Source: DATAOG01 sp963753685 (lineage in GTDB: Bacteria > Pseudomonadota > Alphaproteobacteria > Geminicoccales > Geminicoccaceae). From it: a stretch of 64,000 bases of DNA. Under the pieces are notes generated by a model. That model was not told the DNA's origin. It saw only the letters and a list, made by a program, of their open reading frames with translations, and searched no databases. Position 1 is the stretch's first letter; each line of letters starts with the position of its first letter. Both the position numbers and the translations under genes were made by a program. The stretch is from contig CAVWDE010000014.1 of NCBI GenBank assembly GCA_963753685.1, positions 62,001 to 126,000 of the forward strand, given 5' to 3'. Positions 42,713 through 51,077 of this stretch are shown piece by piece.

Positions 42713-43585
42713 TCAGCCGGCGAAGCGGCCGACCGGCAGGCCGCGCACCCCCGCATCGAGGACCAGGAGGCCACCGGCAGCCGGCGCCCTGGCGAGATCC
42801 TCCGCCCTCATCCCGATCGCCGCCGTGGTCACGTAAAGGTCGGAAAAATCTGGTCCGCCGAAGGCGCAGCAGGCGGGCTGCGGCACCGGCACCCCGAGCA
42901 CGCGCTCGATCCGGCCGTCGGGCGCGTAGCGGGTGATCCGGGCGCCGCCCCAATGGCAGCTCCAGATGCAGCCCTCGGCATCGATGCAAAGGCCATCCGG
43001 AACGCCGGCGTCGGCCGGCACCTCCGCGAAGACCCGCCGGTTGTCGACCTCGCCGGTCTCGAGGTCGTAGTCGTAGACCCAGAGCGTCCGCCGCAGTGAA
43101 TCGGTGTAGTAGAGCAGCCGGTCGTCCGGGCTCCAGCCGAGACCGTTCGAGAGATGCACATCGGTGCATTGGACGTGCATCGAAAGGTCCGGGTCGAGCC
43201 GGTAGAGCGTGCCGGTGCAGGCCACCTCGGCGTCGTCCATGGTGCCGGCGAGCAGCCGGCCGCGGCGATCGCACTTGCCGTCGTTGAAGCGGTTGTCCGG
43301 CAGGTGCGGCTCCGGGTCGGCGATCGGGGTGAGCGCTCCGGTATCCGGATCGATCCACTTGAAGCCGGTCTTGAAGGCGCCGATCAGGCCGCCATTCTCG
43401 CGCAGCGCCACGCAGCCGATCCGCTCGGGCATCGGCCAGGTCCGGTTCGCGCCGGTCGCCGGATCGTAGCGGAACAGGCGCGGCTGCTTGACGTCGATCC
43501 ACCAGAGCACCCGACGGCGATCGTCCCAGACCGGCCCCTCGCCGACCAGGGCATGCGGGTTGGCGACCGGGCGGATCTCGCTCAT
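42713..43585 (-). CDS. SMP-30/gluconolactonase family protein
   Basis: A 290-residue six-bladed propeller lactonase. The metal ligands of the family are visible: E16 in GEGPVWDD, N98 or N101 in DNRFNDGKCD, N147 in LSNGLGWSPDD and D197 in PDGLCID. It hydrolyses sugar lactones to acids in the cytoplasm, the step after a sugar dehydrogenase. The SDR just downstream and the aldose-epimerase-like DUF4432 protein just upstream (ATGA overlap) fit a pathway of epimerisation, oxidation and lactone opening. Confidence 0.88.
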   Translation of the reverse strand: MSEIRPVANPHALVGEGPVWDDRRRVLWWIDVKQPRLFRYDPATGANRTWPMPERIGCVALRENGGLIGAFKTGFKWIDPDTGALTPIADPEPHLPDNRFNDGKCDRRGRLLAGTMDDAEVACTGTLYRLDPDLSMHVQCTDVHLSNGLGWSPDDRLLYYTDSLRRTLWVYDYDLETGEVDNRRVFAEVPADAGVPDGLCIDAEGCIWSCHWGGARITRYAPDGRIERVLGVPVPQPACCAFGGPDFSDLYVTTAAIGMRAEDLARAPAAGGLLVLDAGVRGLPVGRFAG

Positions 43586-44764
43586 GACCGGCCTCCAAGT
43601 TCGGAAAACTCGCCGGTGGGCGGGGCGAAGTCGGCGGGCGGCGGCTGCAGCGCCTCGATCTCGCGCCGGACGCCGGCGATCGCGGCGGCGCCATCAAGGA
43701 CGGAGAGCCGGGTCCGGTAGTCGCGGACCTCGCCATGCTCGAGCGTGGATCAGCTCGCCCCGCTGCTCGGCGAAGGCGCGCCCCTGGACATGGTTGGTCG
43801 AGGGCTCGATGCCGAGCACGTAAAGCCCGGACTGCAGGCACTGCCACTCGATCAGGCAGGGCAGCGCCGCGCGATCGTAGTCCAGCCGGATGCCGAAGCC
43901 GCCCTGGCCGAGCTTCGGGTTGATCAGCGCGCTCGGCACCATGCCGCCCTCGCCGGCCACCATGTCGTGCTCATAGACCTGCTCGCGGAAGTCGGGCTTC
44001 GGTGGCCCCTGGATGCGGTAGCCCACGCCCTGCGCGCGCAGGTCCTGGTGCATCGTGTGCACGACCCTCCGGCTCGGCAGCAGCACCTCCGCACCTTCGT
44101 CGAGCAGGGGGAAACCGAAGTTATAGTGGTAGAGCAGCATGTGCGGGGTCGGGCGGAAGCCCCGGTTCTCGACCCGGTCGGTGATGCTGATGCTGGTGCC
44201 GCCGAGCGCTGCCTCGATCCGCCGGGTCAGCACCAGGTTCTCGCCGAACACCGCCATCTGCGCGACCTCGCCCTCGGCATAGAGGGTGCAGGCGTCGCCG
44301 TCCCAGCGCTCGCCATAGCTCGAGAGGCGGGCCGGGATCTGCGCGATCCGGCCGTGCAGCGGGTAGTCGATCTCGGCGATGCCCCGGTAGAGGTAGCCGG
44401 CGGCGCTCGAGGTCGCGGGGGCGAGCGCATGGTCGAGGCCGCAGGTCGCCAGCAGGCCCGTGAACGACCGGAGAAAACCCCAGCCGCGGCTGTCCTCGAC
44501 CGAGGCGAGCGCCGGATGGCGTGGACCTGTCGGCGAATGCCAGCCGATCGGGATGCCCCGGTACTCGGCGGCCAGGAGATCGAAGCCGCGCTCGACCGCG
44601 ACCTGGAAGCTCAAACCCGATCCGGTCCGGAACGCGAGCACCCGCACGCCGCGCTCCGGGCCGTCGGCGAGCTCGATCAGCTCGACGCCCGCCACCTGCG
44701 CGAGCCCGCCGGTGCGCGCCGCGAGCTCGGTCCGCGACCAGCTCCGCCCGAACAGCTCGATCAT
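43582..44764 (-). pseudogene. DUF4432 (aldose-1-epimerase-like) protein, frameshifted near its C-terminus
   Basis: A galactose-mutarotase-fold protein of the DUF4432 family. The main frame gives about 340 residues from ATG 44764 with HSPTGPRHP, LTRRIEAALGGTSISITD and the conserved LYHYNFGFPLLDEGAE. After GELIH the frame breaks. Removing the extra C at 43744 restores LEHGEVRDYRTRLSVLDG and a tail ending GEFSELGGRS, whose stop overlaps the SMP-30 start (ATGA). The restored stop lies where the operon structure predicts, which supports the correction. Likely role: epimerase or mutarotase on a sugar taken up by the cell. Confidence 0.82.
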
Positions 44765-44916
44765 CGATGCCTCCCCCTGCCGCCCTCCGACCGTCTGCTG
44801 CCGGCCGCCCGGTGCAGGCGCTTGCGTCCGGACCCACTATACCCTAGCGCATGCGGGCCGGGCACCGCGACCTGTTGGCGGACGTCGGTGCCGGCTGACC
44901 GGAAGGACCTTCGAGA

Positions 44917-45531
44917 TTGAGCCTCTACGCGCGGCGGATCCTGCCCCGCCTGATCGACTTCGGCATGCGCCGCAAGCCGTTCCTGCGCCTGCGCGAGGAT
45001 CTGGTGGCGGCGGCGAGCGGCCAGGTGCTCGAGATCGGCGTCGGCTCCGGCCTCAACCTGCCCTTCTACCCGCGCGATCTCGAGGGGCTGTGCGGCATCG
45101 ACCCTTCGCCCGAGCTCCTGGCGATGGCGAGAGCCCAGGCCGCCTGGGTGCATTTTCCGGTCAGCCTGGCCAAAGGCCGGGCGGAGGATCTGCCCCTCGA
45201 CGACCACTCGGTCGACAGCGTGGTCATGACCTGGACGCTCTGCAGCATCGCCGAGCCGGAGCAGGCGCTGGCCGAGATCCGCCGCGTGCTACGGCCGGGC
45301 GGCAGCCTCTTGTTCATCGAGCACGGGCGGGCGCCCGAGGCCGGCGTCCAGGGTTGGCAGAACCGCCTGACCCCGCTCTGGCGCAAGATCGCCGGCGGCT
45401 GCCACCTGAACCGGCCGGTCGACCGGCTGATCGAGGCCGCCGGCCTGCGGCTCGCCGAGCTCGAGACCGGCTATCTGATCGCCGGCCCGCGGCCCCTGAC
45501 CTTTCACTACCGCGGCCGCGCGACCCGCTGA
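44917..45531 (+). CDS. Class I SAM-dependent methyltransferase
   Basis: A 204-residue methyltransferase starting at TTG 44917 (GGAAGGA nine bases upstream). Motif I is VLEIGVGSGLNLPFY. The acidic post-I residue is in GIDPSPELLAMA, and motif II is DSVVMTWTLCSIAEPEQALAEIRRVLRPGG. It resembles the UbiE/Methyltransf_11 type, and the segment HLNRPVDRLIEAAGL is found in relatives that act on lipid-like substrates. The substrate is not visible. It stands alone, divergent from the sugar-acid operon. Confidence 0.85.
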   Translation: MSLYARRILPRLIDFGMRRKPFLRLREDLVAAASGQVLEIGVGSGLNLPFYPRDLEGLCGIDPSPELLAMARAQAAWVHFPVSLAKGRAEDLPLDDHSVDSVVMTWTLCSIAEPEQALAEIRRVLRPGGSLLFIEHGRAPEAGVQGWQNRLTPLWRKIAGGCHLNRPVDRLIEAAGLRLAELETGYLIAGPRPLTFHYRGRATR

Positions 45532-45544
45532 GCCGCGTCCTCCT

Positions 45545-45590
45545 GCCGGACCCTCACATAGGGATGCGCCGGACCCTCACACAGAGATGA
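45545..45590. repeat. Two tandem 23-base direct repeats
   Basis: GCCGGACCCTCACATAGGG begins the first unit (45545-45567). The second unit (45568-45590) matches at 20 of 23 positions. It lies just after the methyltransferase stop and covers the last codons of the convergent small gene. Possibly a former site of slippage; no function is evident. Confidence 0.5.
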
Positions 45591-45969
45591 AGGCGCGCCA
45601 GAAGTCCCGCAACAGCCAGCGCAGCGCGCGGAGCCATGCCCAAGCGAAGATCATCCAAGGGTGACGTTGCGCCCAGGCCGGCGCCACCGGGCCATAGTGC
45701 GAGGACGCCGGCGGCGCCTCCGAGAGAGGCAGCGCTTCCGCGACCAGACCGCCGGCCGTACCATGGGCGATGCCCGCGCCGACCCCATACGGCTTCCCGG
45801 CGATCGCGCGGTCAGTCAGATTGGCCGATGCCAGCACGTCGTGGGTGGGCGCCTTGGAAAACCGCGGCGGTTCGGGCGGGCCCGGCCCGGCATTCACGCA
45901 GCCGGGATCCACGAGGCCCCGCAGGTAGGCGATCTTGGCGAACCTGAAGCTCATTGAGAAAGGCGCCAT
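45577..45969 (-). CDS. Protein of unknown function with an aromatic C-terminal helix
   Basis: A 130-residue protein. ATG 45969 was chosen for its AAGGAG ribosome site; an upstream in-frame start at 46014 is possible. The middle (residues 30-95) is rich in Pro, Gly and Ala. The C-terminal 28 residues form an aromatic, amphipathic or membrane-inserted helix (HPWMIFAWAWLRALRWLL). No domain is recognised. The tail might attach the protein to the membrane surface. Confidence 0.45.
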   Translation of the reverse strand: MAPFSMSFRFAKIAYLRGLVDPGCVNAGPGPPEPPRFSKAPTHDVLASANLTDRAIAGKPYGVGAGIAHGTAGGLVAEALPLSEAPPASSHYGPVAPAWAQRHPWMIFAWAWLRALRWLLRDFWRAFISV

Positions 45970-46140
45970 CCGATTGGTCTCCTTGGTAATCAACACACCG
46001 GGTGTCGATTGCATTCAATTTTCGAAGTATCGATACGCTGCGACGCCATGCCGGGGGGCGCGGATCGCTGACTGGTAGGATAAATATCCCCTGCCTCGGG
46101 CAGATAGTGTGAACCAGTTCACAAAATCAGGCTTTATGTC

Positions 46141-46524
46141 ATGACGACAGCGGGGAGCAGCGCGAGGCCCGCGCTCGCGGCCGGGCGCGAGCACCTTGCC
46201 GCCGGCGATGCCAGACTGACGACGGCGATCGCGGCGTTTCGGGAACAGCTCGCGGCCGCGCGCCGGCAGGTGGCGGCATGGCCGCTCCGGGACGCGGGCT
46301 TCGAGGTCCTGGCGGCGGCGGACGGCAGCTTCGGCGCGGACAGCGCGCACACGTTGCTGGAGCTCGCCCGGCGCCGGCAGGCCGAGCTGCGCGCCGCCAT
46401 GCAGCCCTCGGGCGCGCGCCTGTACGCCGAGCGCCGCAAGCCGCTCGCGCGGCGCTACCGCGCCTACTGGCGGGCCTGGCAGAGCGCGGCGGCGACCGGC
46501 GACGAGTTGCCCAAGGTCGCCTGA
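46141..46524 (+). CDS. Small basic helical protein, unknown (weak CHAD-like resemblance)
   Basis: A 127-residue, Ala/Arg-rich helical protein that ends three bases before the next gene. The run AAARRQVAAWPLRDAGFEVL looks like a segment of CHAD domains, and the arginine-rich helices (ERRKPLARRYRAYWRAW) could bind polyanions. The following gene is CYTH-like, and CYTH and CHAD domains often occur together. This remains a weak resemblance by eye; the protein is shorter than a full CHAD domain. Confidence 0.4.
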   Translation: MTTAGSSARPALAAGREHLAAGDARLTTAIAAFREQLAAARRQVAAWPLRDAGFEVLAAADGSFGADSAHTLLELARRRQAELRAAMQPSGARLYAERRKPLARRYRAYWRAWQSAAATGDELPKVA

Positions 46525-46526
46525 GC

Positions 46527-47132
46527 GTGGCCGCTCCTTACGCTCCGGCCCGCTTCGAGTACCGGATCTGGGGCCATGCGTTCCCCGAGCTGCCGGCGCC
46601 GGATGACGTGGCCGAAAGCGCGGAAGTCTACCTGCTGCCGGCCGGCGTCGACGACATCAATGCCAAATTCCGCCGCGGCGCTCTCGAGATCAAACGCTGG
46701 CTCGGGACGCGGGCGGGGCTGCAGCACTGGCTGCCGGCGCTGCGCTGTCCCCTGCCCTTGCCCGCGGCCGTGATCCAGCGCGAGCTCTGCCCGGCGCTGG
46801 GCGTCGAGGCGCCGCGGCTCGCGCGGGCGAGCTACGACCTCGAGCGGTTCCTCGAGGACGTGGCAAGCGCTTGGACCGGCGTGCGGAGCGTACGCCTGGT
46901 CAAGCGGCGCCGCTCCTTCGAGGTCGCGGGCGCGCGCGCCGAGCGCACCCGGATCGTGATCGAGGGCGCCACGATCGAGACGGTCGCGATCGAGGCCGAA
47001 GCGTTCAAGGCGGCGCGCCGGGCGACCGCCGAGCTCAAGCTGAAGCGGGCGCCGAACCTGGACTACGTCGCGGCGCTCCGGCTGCTGCTTGCCGGCGAGG
47101 CGCTCGGCGCCGACCTCAACCCTGCGGATTGA
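46527..47132 (+). CDS. CYTH-like domain protein
   Basis: A 201-residue protein from GTG 46527. The N-terminal FEYRIWG and the following NAKFRRGALEIKRWLG block resemble CYTH-type tunnel enzymes, in which alternating charged residues on beta strands bind phosphates and metal. Further charged strands follow (SVRLVKRRRSFEV, ERTRIVIEGATIETVAIEAE). The catalytic ExExK pattern at the very N-terminus is not clear, so activity is uncertain. Its 3' end overlaps the convergent phosphatidyltransferase gene by 17 bases. Confidence 0.5.
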   Translation: MAAPYAPARFEYRIWGHAFPELPAPDDVAESAEVYLLPAGVDDINAKFRRGALEIKRWLGTRAGLQHWLPALRCPLPLPAAVIQRELCPALGVEAPRLARASYDLERFLEDVASAWTGVRSVRLVKRRRSFEVAGARAERTRIVIEGATIETVAIEAEAFKAARRATAELKLKRAPNLDYVAALRLLLAGEALGADLNPAD

Positions 47133-47707
47133 GCTGGCGGAAGGCGTGCATGATCCGCTGCATGGCGGCAAACGCGGTCAGCGCCACGAGCAGGTAGACC
47201 GCCTCGGGCAGCAGCCCCGACATCAGGCCGAAGGCCACCAGCAGGACGCGCTCGGCGCGGGTCATGATGCCGACCTTGTACTCGAGCCCGAGCCCCTCGG
47301 CGCGGGCGCGGGTGTAGCCGACCAGCACCGAGCCAAGCAGGGCCAGCACCGCGAGCGCGGCGTCGACCGGCTGCCCCCGGCTCGCGAAGTGATAGGCGAT
47401 CGCCGCGAACACCACCCCCTCCGAGACCCGGTCCGCGGTCGAGTTCGAGGAGCGCGCCGAACCGGCGCGCGAGCTTGGCAAGGCGCGCCAGCACGCCGGC
47501 GAGCAGGTCGAGGCCGGCGGCCAGGATGTACAGCACGCCGGCCAGCTGCAGCTGGCCATCGACGATCAGCGCGGCCGTCACCAGGGTCAGCAAGACGCCA
47601 GTCAGCGAGACCTGGTTCGGGGTCACGCGGCACCACAGGAGCAGGGTCGCGACCGGCGTCGCGCCTCGATCGAGGAGCGCACGCACGTAGTCCCGCAGCG
47701 TCTCCAT
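47116..47707 (-). pseudogene. CDP-alcohol phosphatidyltransferase, interrupted by a one-base frameshift
   Basis: A membrane enzyme of about 196 residues if repaired, from ATG 47707. The N-terminal frame gives METLRDYVRALLDRGATPVA and two helices, then the CDP-alcohol motif as D-L-L-A-G-V-L-A-R-x8-G-x3. The frame is lost just before D-x3-D (DSTADRVSEG), which is in the other frame with the remaining helices. Removing the extra T at about 47444 joins them. Independently of the frameshift, the second aspartate of D-x2-D-G-x2-A-R is alanine (DLLAG). That would be expected to reduce catalysis unless it is also a base error. Confidence 0.78.
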
Positions 47708-47882
47708 CCCCGCACCGATCCTCGAGCCGGAACCCCCGGCGCCGTTACGGACAAGGTTCCGGTGCGGCTCTTGCATTCCGCGATCCTTGGGCGCCCTCAC
47801 CATAACAAAGGGCGCGGCGGCGGCGGAGCACAATCCCGGCTCGGGACCGGTCCGCTGGGGCAGCCCCCGGTTGCGCCCGGCT

Positions 47883-48560
47883 CTAGTTGTGGTGGCGCAG
47901 CTCCGGGTAGAAATCGGGGTTGCGGTAGACGAACAGCTCACCGTCGAGCGGGACATCGGTTTCGATCTGGTCGAGGATCACGTTGGTGGGGTAGCCCTGG
48001 GCGTCGATCACGGTCCAGCCGCGCAGCGCCATGGGCTGCTCGGCGAATTTCATGATGATCGAGCCCTGGTTTGGCTCGTCGGTCTGGACCAGGCTGACCC
48101 GGAGCTCGCCGCCCCGATGCTCGAGGTTGGTCACCGTGACGTCGCCGCTCAGATGGATGTGCTTGGTCAACAGGAAGCCGAGCGGCGTCTTGCTGGTGAA
48201 CAGGTGGCTCACCTGGTCGAGCTTGCGGTCCTGATACACCAGGTCCCAGCCATTGGCGATGATCAGGAGCTTGCTCGGCGGGTCGTAGTCGAGGCGCATC
48301 TTGTCCGGGCGCTCATAGGCGAGCGTCCCGGTCACCATGGCGCCGTCCGGATTGATCTGGACGAACTTGGCCCGCAGGCTGTGCAGGCTGTTGAGGTAGG
48401 CCTCGATATGCGCCACGTCCTCGGCCCGGGCGGCGTCCGGATCGCGGACCGCGGCCTGGGCGGGCAACGGCGCGCCGCCGCCAGCCAGGAGCACAAGGAG
48501 CGCGCAGATGCGGAGCGCGGCGCCAACCCGCGTCTCCCGGGGCGAAGATCGTCCGCTCAC
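47883..48560 (-). CDS. lolA: Outer-membrane lipoprotein carrier protein LolA
   Basis: A 225-residue periplasmic chaperone that ferries lipoproteins from LolCDE to LolB. The signal peptide covers about residues 1-36 (ending PAQA). LolA features are LNSLHSLRAKFVQINPDGAMVTGTLAYERPDKMRLDYDPPS near the start of the mature chain and LFTSKTPLGFLL further on. The GTG start overlaps the stop of ftsK (GTGA). The ftsK-lolA order is standard in alphaproteobacteria. Confidence 0.9.
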   Translation of the reverse strand: MSGRSSPRETRVGAALRICALLVLLAGGGAPLPAQAAVRDPDAARAEDVAHIEAYLNSLHSLRAKFVQINPDGAMVTGTLAYERPDKMRLDYDPPSKLLIIANGWDLVYQDRKLDQVSHLFTSKTPLGFLLTKHIHLSGDVTVTNLEHRGGELRVSLVQTDEPNQGSIIMKFAEQPMALRGWTVIDAQGYPTNVILDQIETDVPLDGELFVYRNPDFYPELRHHN

Positions 48561-51058
48561 CAAGGCGTGCTGTCGGCCTCGGCGTCCTGGCCACCGATCA
48601 GCACCTGCCGGCGGCCGACGTGGTCGGGATGGCTGACGTGGCCATCGGCCTCCATGCGCTCGATCAGGCGCGCCGCGCTGTTGTAGCCGATCCGCATCTT
48701 GCGCTGCAGGAAGCTGGTCGACGCCTTGCCCTCCTGGGCGATGATCTGCAGCGCCTGGGCGTATTGGGCGTCCTCGCCGTTGGCCGCCGGCTCGCTGAGC
48801 CCCGGGCCCGGGCCGAGCGGGGCAGACGCGTCCAGCGCCGCCTCGTCGGTGACCGAATCGAGATACTCGGGCTCGCCCTGCTTGCGCAGGAAGCTGACCA
48901 CGCGCTCGACCTCCTCGTCGGTCACCAGCGGCCCGTGGATGCGGGTGATGCGCTCGCCCGGCATCATGTGCAGCATGTCGCCCTGGCCCAGCAGCTGCTC
49001 GGCGCCGGGCTCGCCCAGGATCGTGCGGCTGTCGATCTTGGACGAGACCCGGAAGCTGATCCGGCTCGGCAGGTTGGCCTTGATCACGCCGGTCAAAACG
49101 TCGACCGAGGGCCGCTGGGTCGCGACGATCAGGTGGATGCCGGCGGCGCGCGCCTTCTGCGACAGGCGCTGGATCGCGGATTCGATCTCCTTGCCGGCGG
49201 TCAGCATGAGGTCGGCGACCTCGTCGACGATGACCACGATCAGCGGCATCGTGCGCATCTCGATCGGCTGCTGCTCGAACAGCGGCACGCCGGTGCCGGG
49301 CTCGAAGCCGGTCTGCACGCGCCGCGACAGCTGCTCGCCGCGCTCCATGGCCTCTTTGATCCGGCGGTTGTAGGCGAAGATGTCGCGCACCCCCAGGTGC
49401 GACATCAGGCGATAGCGCTCGTCCATCTCGCGCACCACCCACTTGAGCGCGACCACGGCCTTGTGCGGCTCGGTGACCACCGGGGCCAAAAGGTGCGGGA
49501 TGCCCTCGTACACCGACAGCTCGATCACCTTGGGGTCGATCATGATCAGTTTGCAGTCGGCCGGCGGCAGCCGGTAGAGCAGCGACAGGATCATGGCGTT
49601 GATCGCGACCGACTTGCCCGAGCCGGTGGTGCCGGCGATCAGAAGATGGGGCATGCGCGCGAGATCGACCACCACCGGGTCGCCGCTGATGTCCTTGCCG
49701 AGCGCGAGCGTCAGGCGGGCAGACGTGTCCTCGTAGGCGGGGCTGGCCAACAGATCGCGCAGATAGACCGTCTCGCGCTGGTCGTTGGGCAGCTCGATGC
49801 CGATCACGTTGCGCCCGGGCACGGTCGCGACCCGCACCGACATCGCGCACAGCGAGCGGGCGATGTCGTCGGCCAGCGCGATCACCCGGGCGGCGCGGGT
49901 GCCGGGCGCCGGCTCGAGCTCGTAGAGCGCCACCACCGGGCCGGGGCGGACGTCGACGATCTCGCCGCGGACGCCGAAATCATCGAGCACCTTCTCGAGC
50001 GCTTTGGCGGTCTCGGCGAGCGCCGCCCGGTCCAGGCTGACGCTGGCGCGCTGGCGCGGCTGGGTGAGGAAGTCGAGCGGCGGCAGCTTGAACTCGTCGT
50101 CCGCAATGAGCTCCGCCGCAGCCGCCGCGCGCGGCTCGCTGGCCGCGGCCGCGGGTGGCGCCGCCGCGGCCGGTTCGGCGGCGGCGGGACGCGGCTCGGG
50201 CTTGGCAGCCGGCCGCCGCCGGCGCGCGCTGTCCGCGGCCGGGCCGGCGGGCTCGACGGTGCGGATCAGATCCGGGGGCGTCCGCCCGGCGGGGTCCCTG
50301 GTCGGCTTCAGGCGGGCGGCCAGGCCGCCCACGAACTGGCTGACGAAGCTGAAGCCGGCGGCGAGCGGGCGGCGCGGGGGTGGCCCGGGCGGGGCCGCGC
50401 CGAAGCGCTGGTCGATCGCCTGGGCCCAGCGCGGCTCGCTGCGCGCGGCCGCCACCGCCGGCCGGTCACCGCGCCGGAACGGGGCCAGCAGCAGCGGCTG
50501 CACGATCTGCCAGATCTCGCGCCAGCTCAGGCCGACCGCCAGAACCACGCACACCAGAGCGACCGCGCCGGTGACGGTCGGATAGAGGTCCGCCCCGATC
50601 GGGTACTGCAGGCGGTTGAGCATGAAGTCGCCGACGAAGCCGCCGAGGCCGACCCAGAACGGCCAGGTGTCCGGCATCGGGCGGGTCGCGAGCCAGGTCG
50701 CGGTCGCGAGCAGGGCCAGCGGCAGCGCGCACACCGGCAGCCACGGCCAGGCGAGCGGCTTGGCGAAGATCAGGCGCAAGGCCCACAGCGGCGGCACCAG
50801 CACCACCAGCCAGGCGGCGAGCCCGAGCGTCTGCTCGAGCACGTCGGCGATGCTGGCGCCGAAGATGCCGAGCGGATTGGAGCTCGGCCCCGCGGTCGCG
50901 TGGTTGAGCGAGGGGTCGTTCGGATCGTAGCCCCAGAGCGCTACCGCGACGATCAGGGCCAACGCCAGCAAGGCGAGGCCGAGCGCCTCGGCCGCCCGTC
51001 GGGCCAGGAAGTCGGAGGCGCCGCCGCGGTCGGCTGTGCGCAGGGAAGGGGCGGCCAT
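48557..51058 (-). CDS. ftsK: DNA translocase FtsK
   Basis: An 833-residue DNA translocase that moves chromosome ends at the division septum. Four or five N-terminal transmembrane helices (residues of about 20-200) are followed by an Ala/Pro-rich linker (to about 320). The motor then has Walker A GTTGSGKS near residue 475, Walker B VIVDEVADLM, and IVATQRPSVDV. The C-terminal winged-helix gamma domain (STSFLQRKMRIGYNSAARLIERME) recognises KOPS sequences. ATG 51058 starts 19 bases after the aminotransferase stop. Confidence 0.93.
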   Translation of the reverse strand: MAAPSLRTADRGGASDFLARRAAEALGLALLALALIVAVALWGYDPNDPSLNHATAGPSSNPLGIFGASIADVLEQTLGLAAWLVVLVPPLWALRLIFAKPLAWPWLPVCALPLALLATATWLATRPMPDTWPFWVGLGGFVGDFMLNRLQYPIGADLYPTVTGAVALVCVVLAVGLSWREIWQIVQPLLLAPFRRGDRPAVAAARSEPRWAQAIDQRFGAAPPGPPPRRPLAAGFSFVSQFVGGLAARLKPTRDPAGRTPPDLIRTVEPAGPAADSARRRRPAAKPEPRPAAAEPAAAAPPAAAASEPRAAAAAELIADDEFKLPPLDFLTQPRQRASVSLDRAALAETAKALEKVLDDFGVRGEIVDVRPGPVVALYELEPAPGTRAARVIALADDIARSLCAMSVRVATVPGRNVIGIELPNDQRETVYLRDLLASPAYEDTSARLTLALGKDISGDPVVVDLARMPHLLIAGTTGSGKSVAINAMILSLLYRLPPADCKLIMIDPKVIELSVYEGIPHLLAPVVTEPHKAVVALKWVVREMDERYRLMSHLGVRDIFAYNRRIKEAMERGEQLSRRVQTGFEPGTGVPLFEQQPIEMRTMPLIVVIVDEVADLMLTAGKEIESAIQRLSQKARAAGIHLIVATQRPSVDVLTGVIKANLPSRISFRVSSKIDSRTILGEPGAEQLLGQGDMLHMMPGERITRIHGPLVTDEEVERVVSFLRKQGEPEYLDSVTDEAALDASAPLGPGPGLSEPAANGEDAQYAQALQIIAQEGKASTSFLQRKMRIGYNSAARLIERMEADGHVSHPDHVGRRQVLIGGQDAEADSTPW

Positions 51059-51077
51059 GGTGCGCTTGTCCTCCTCC

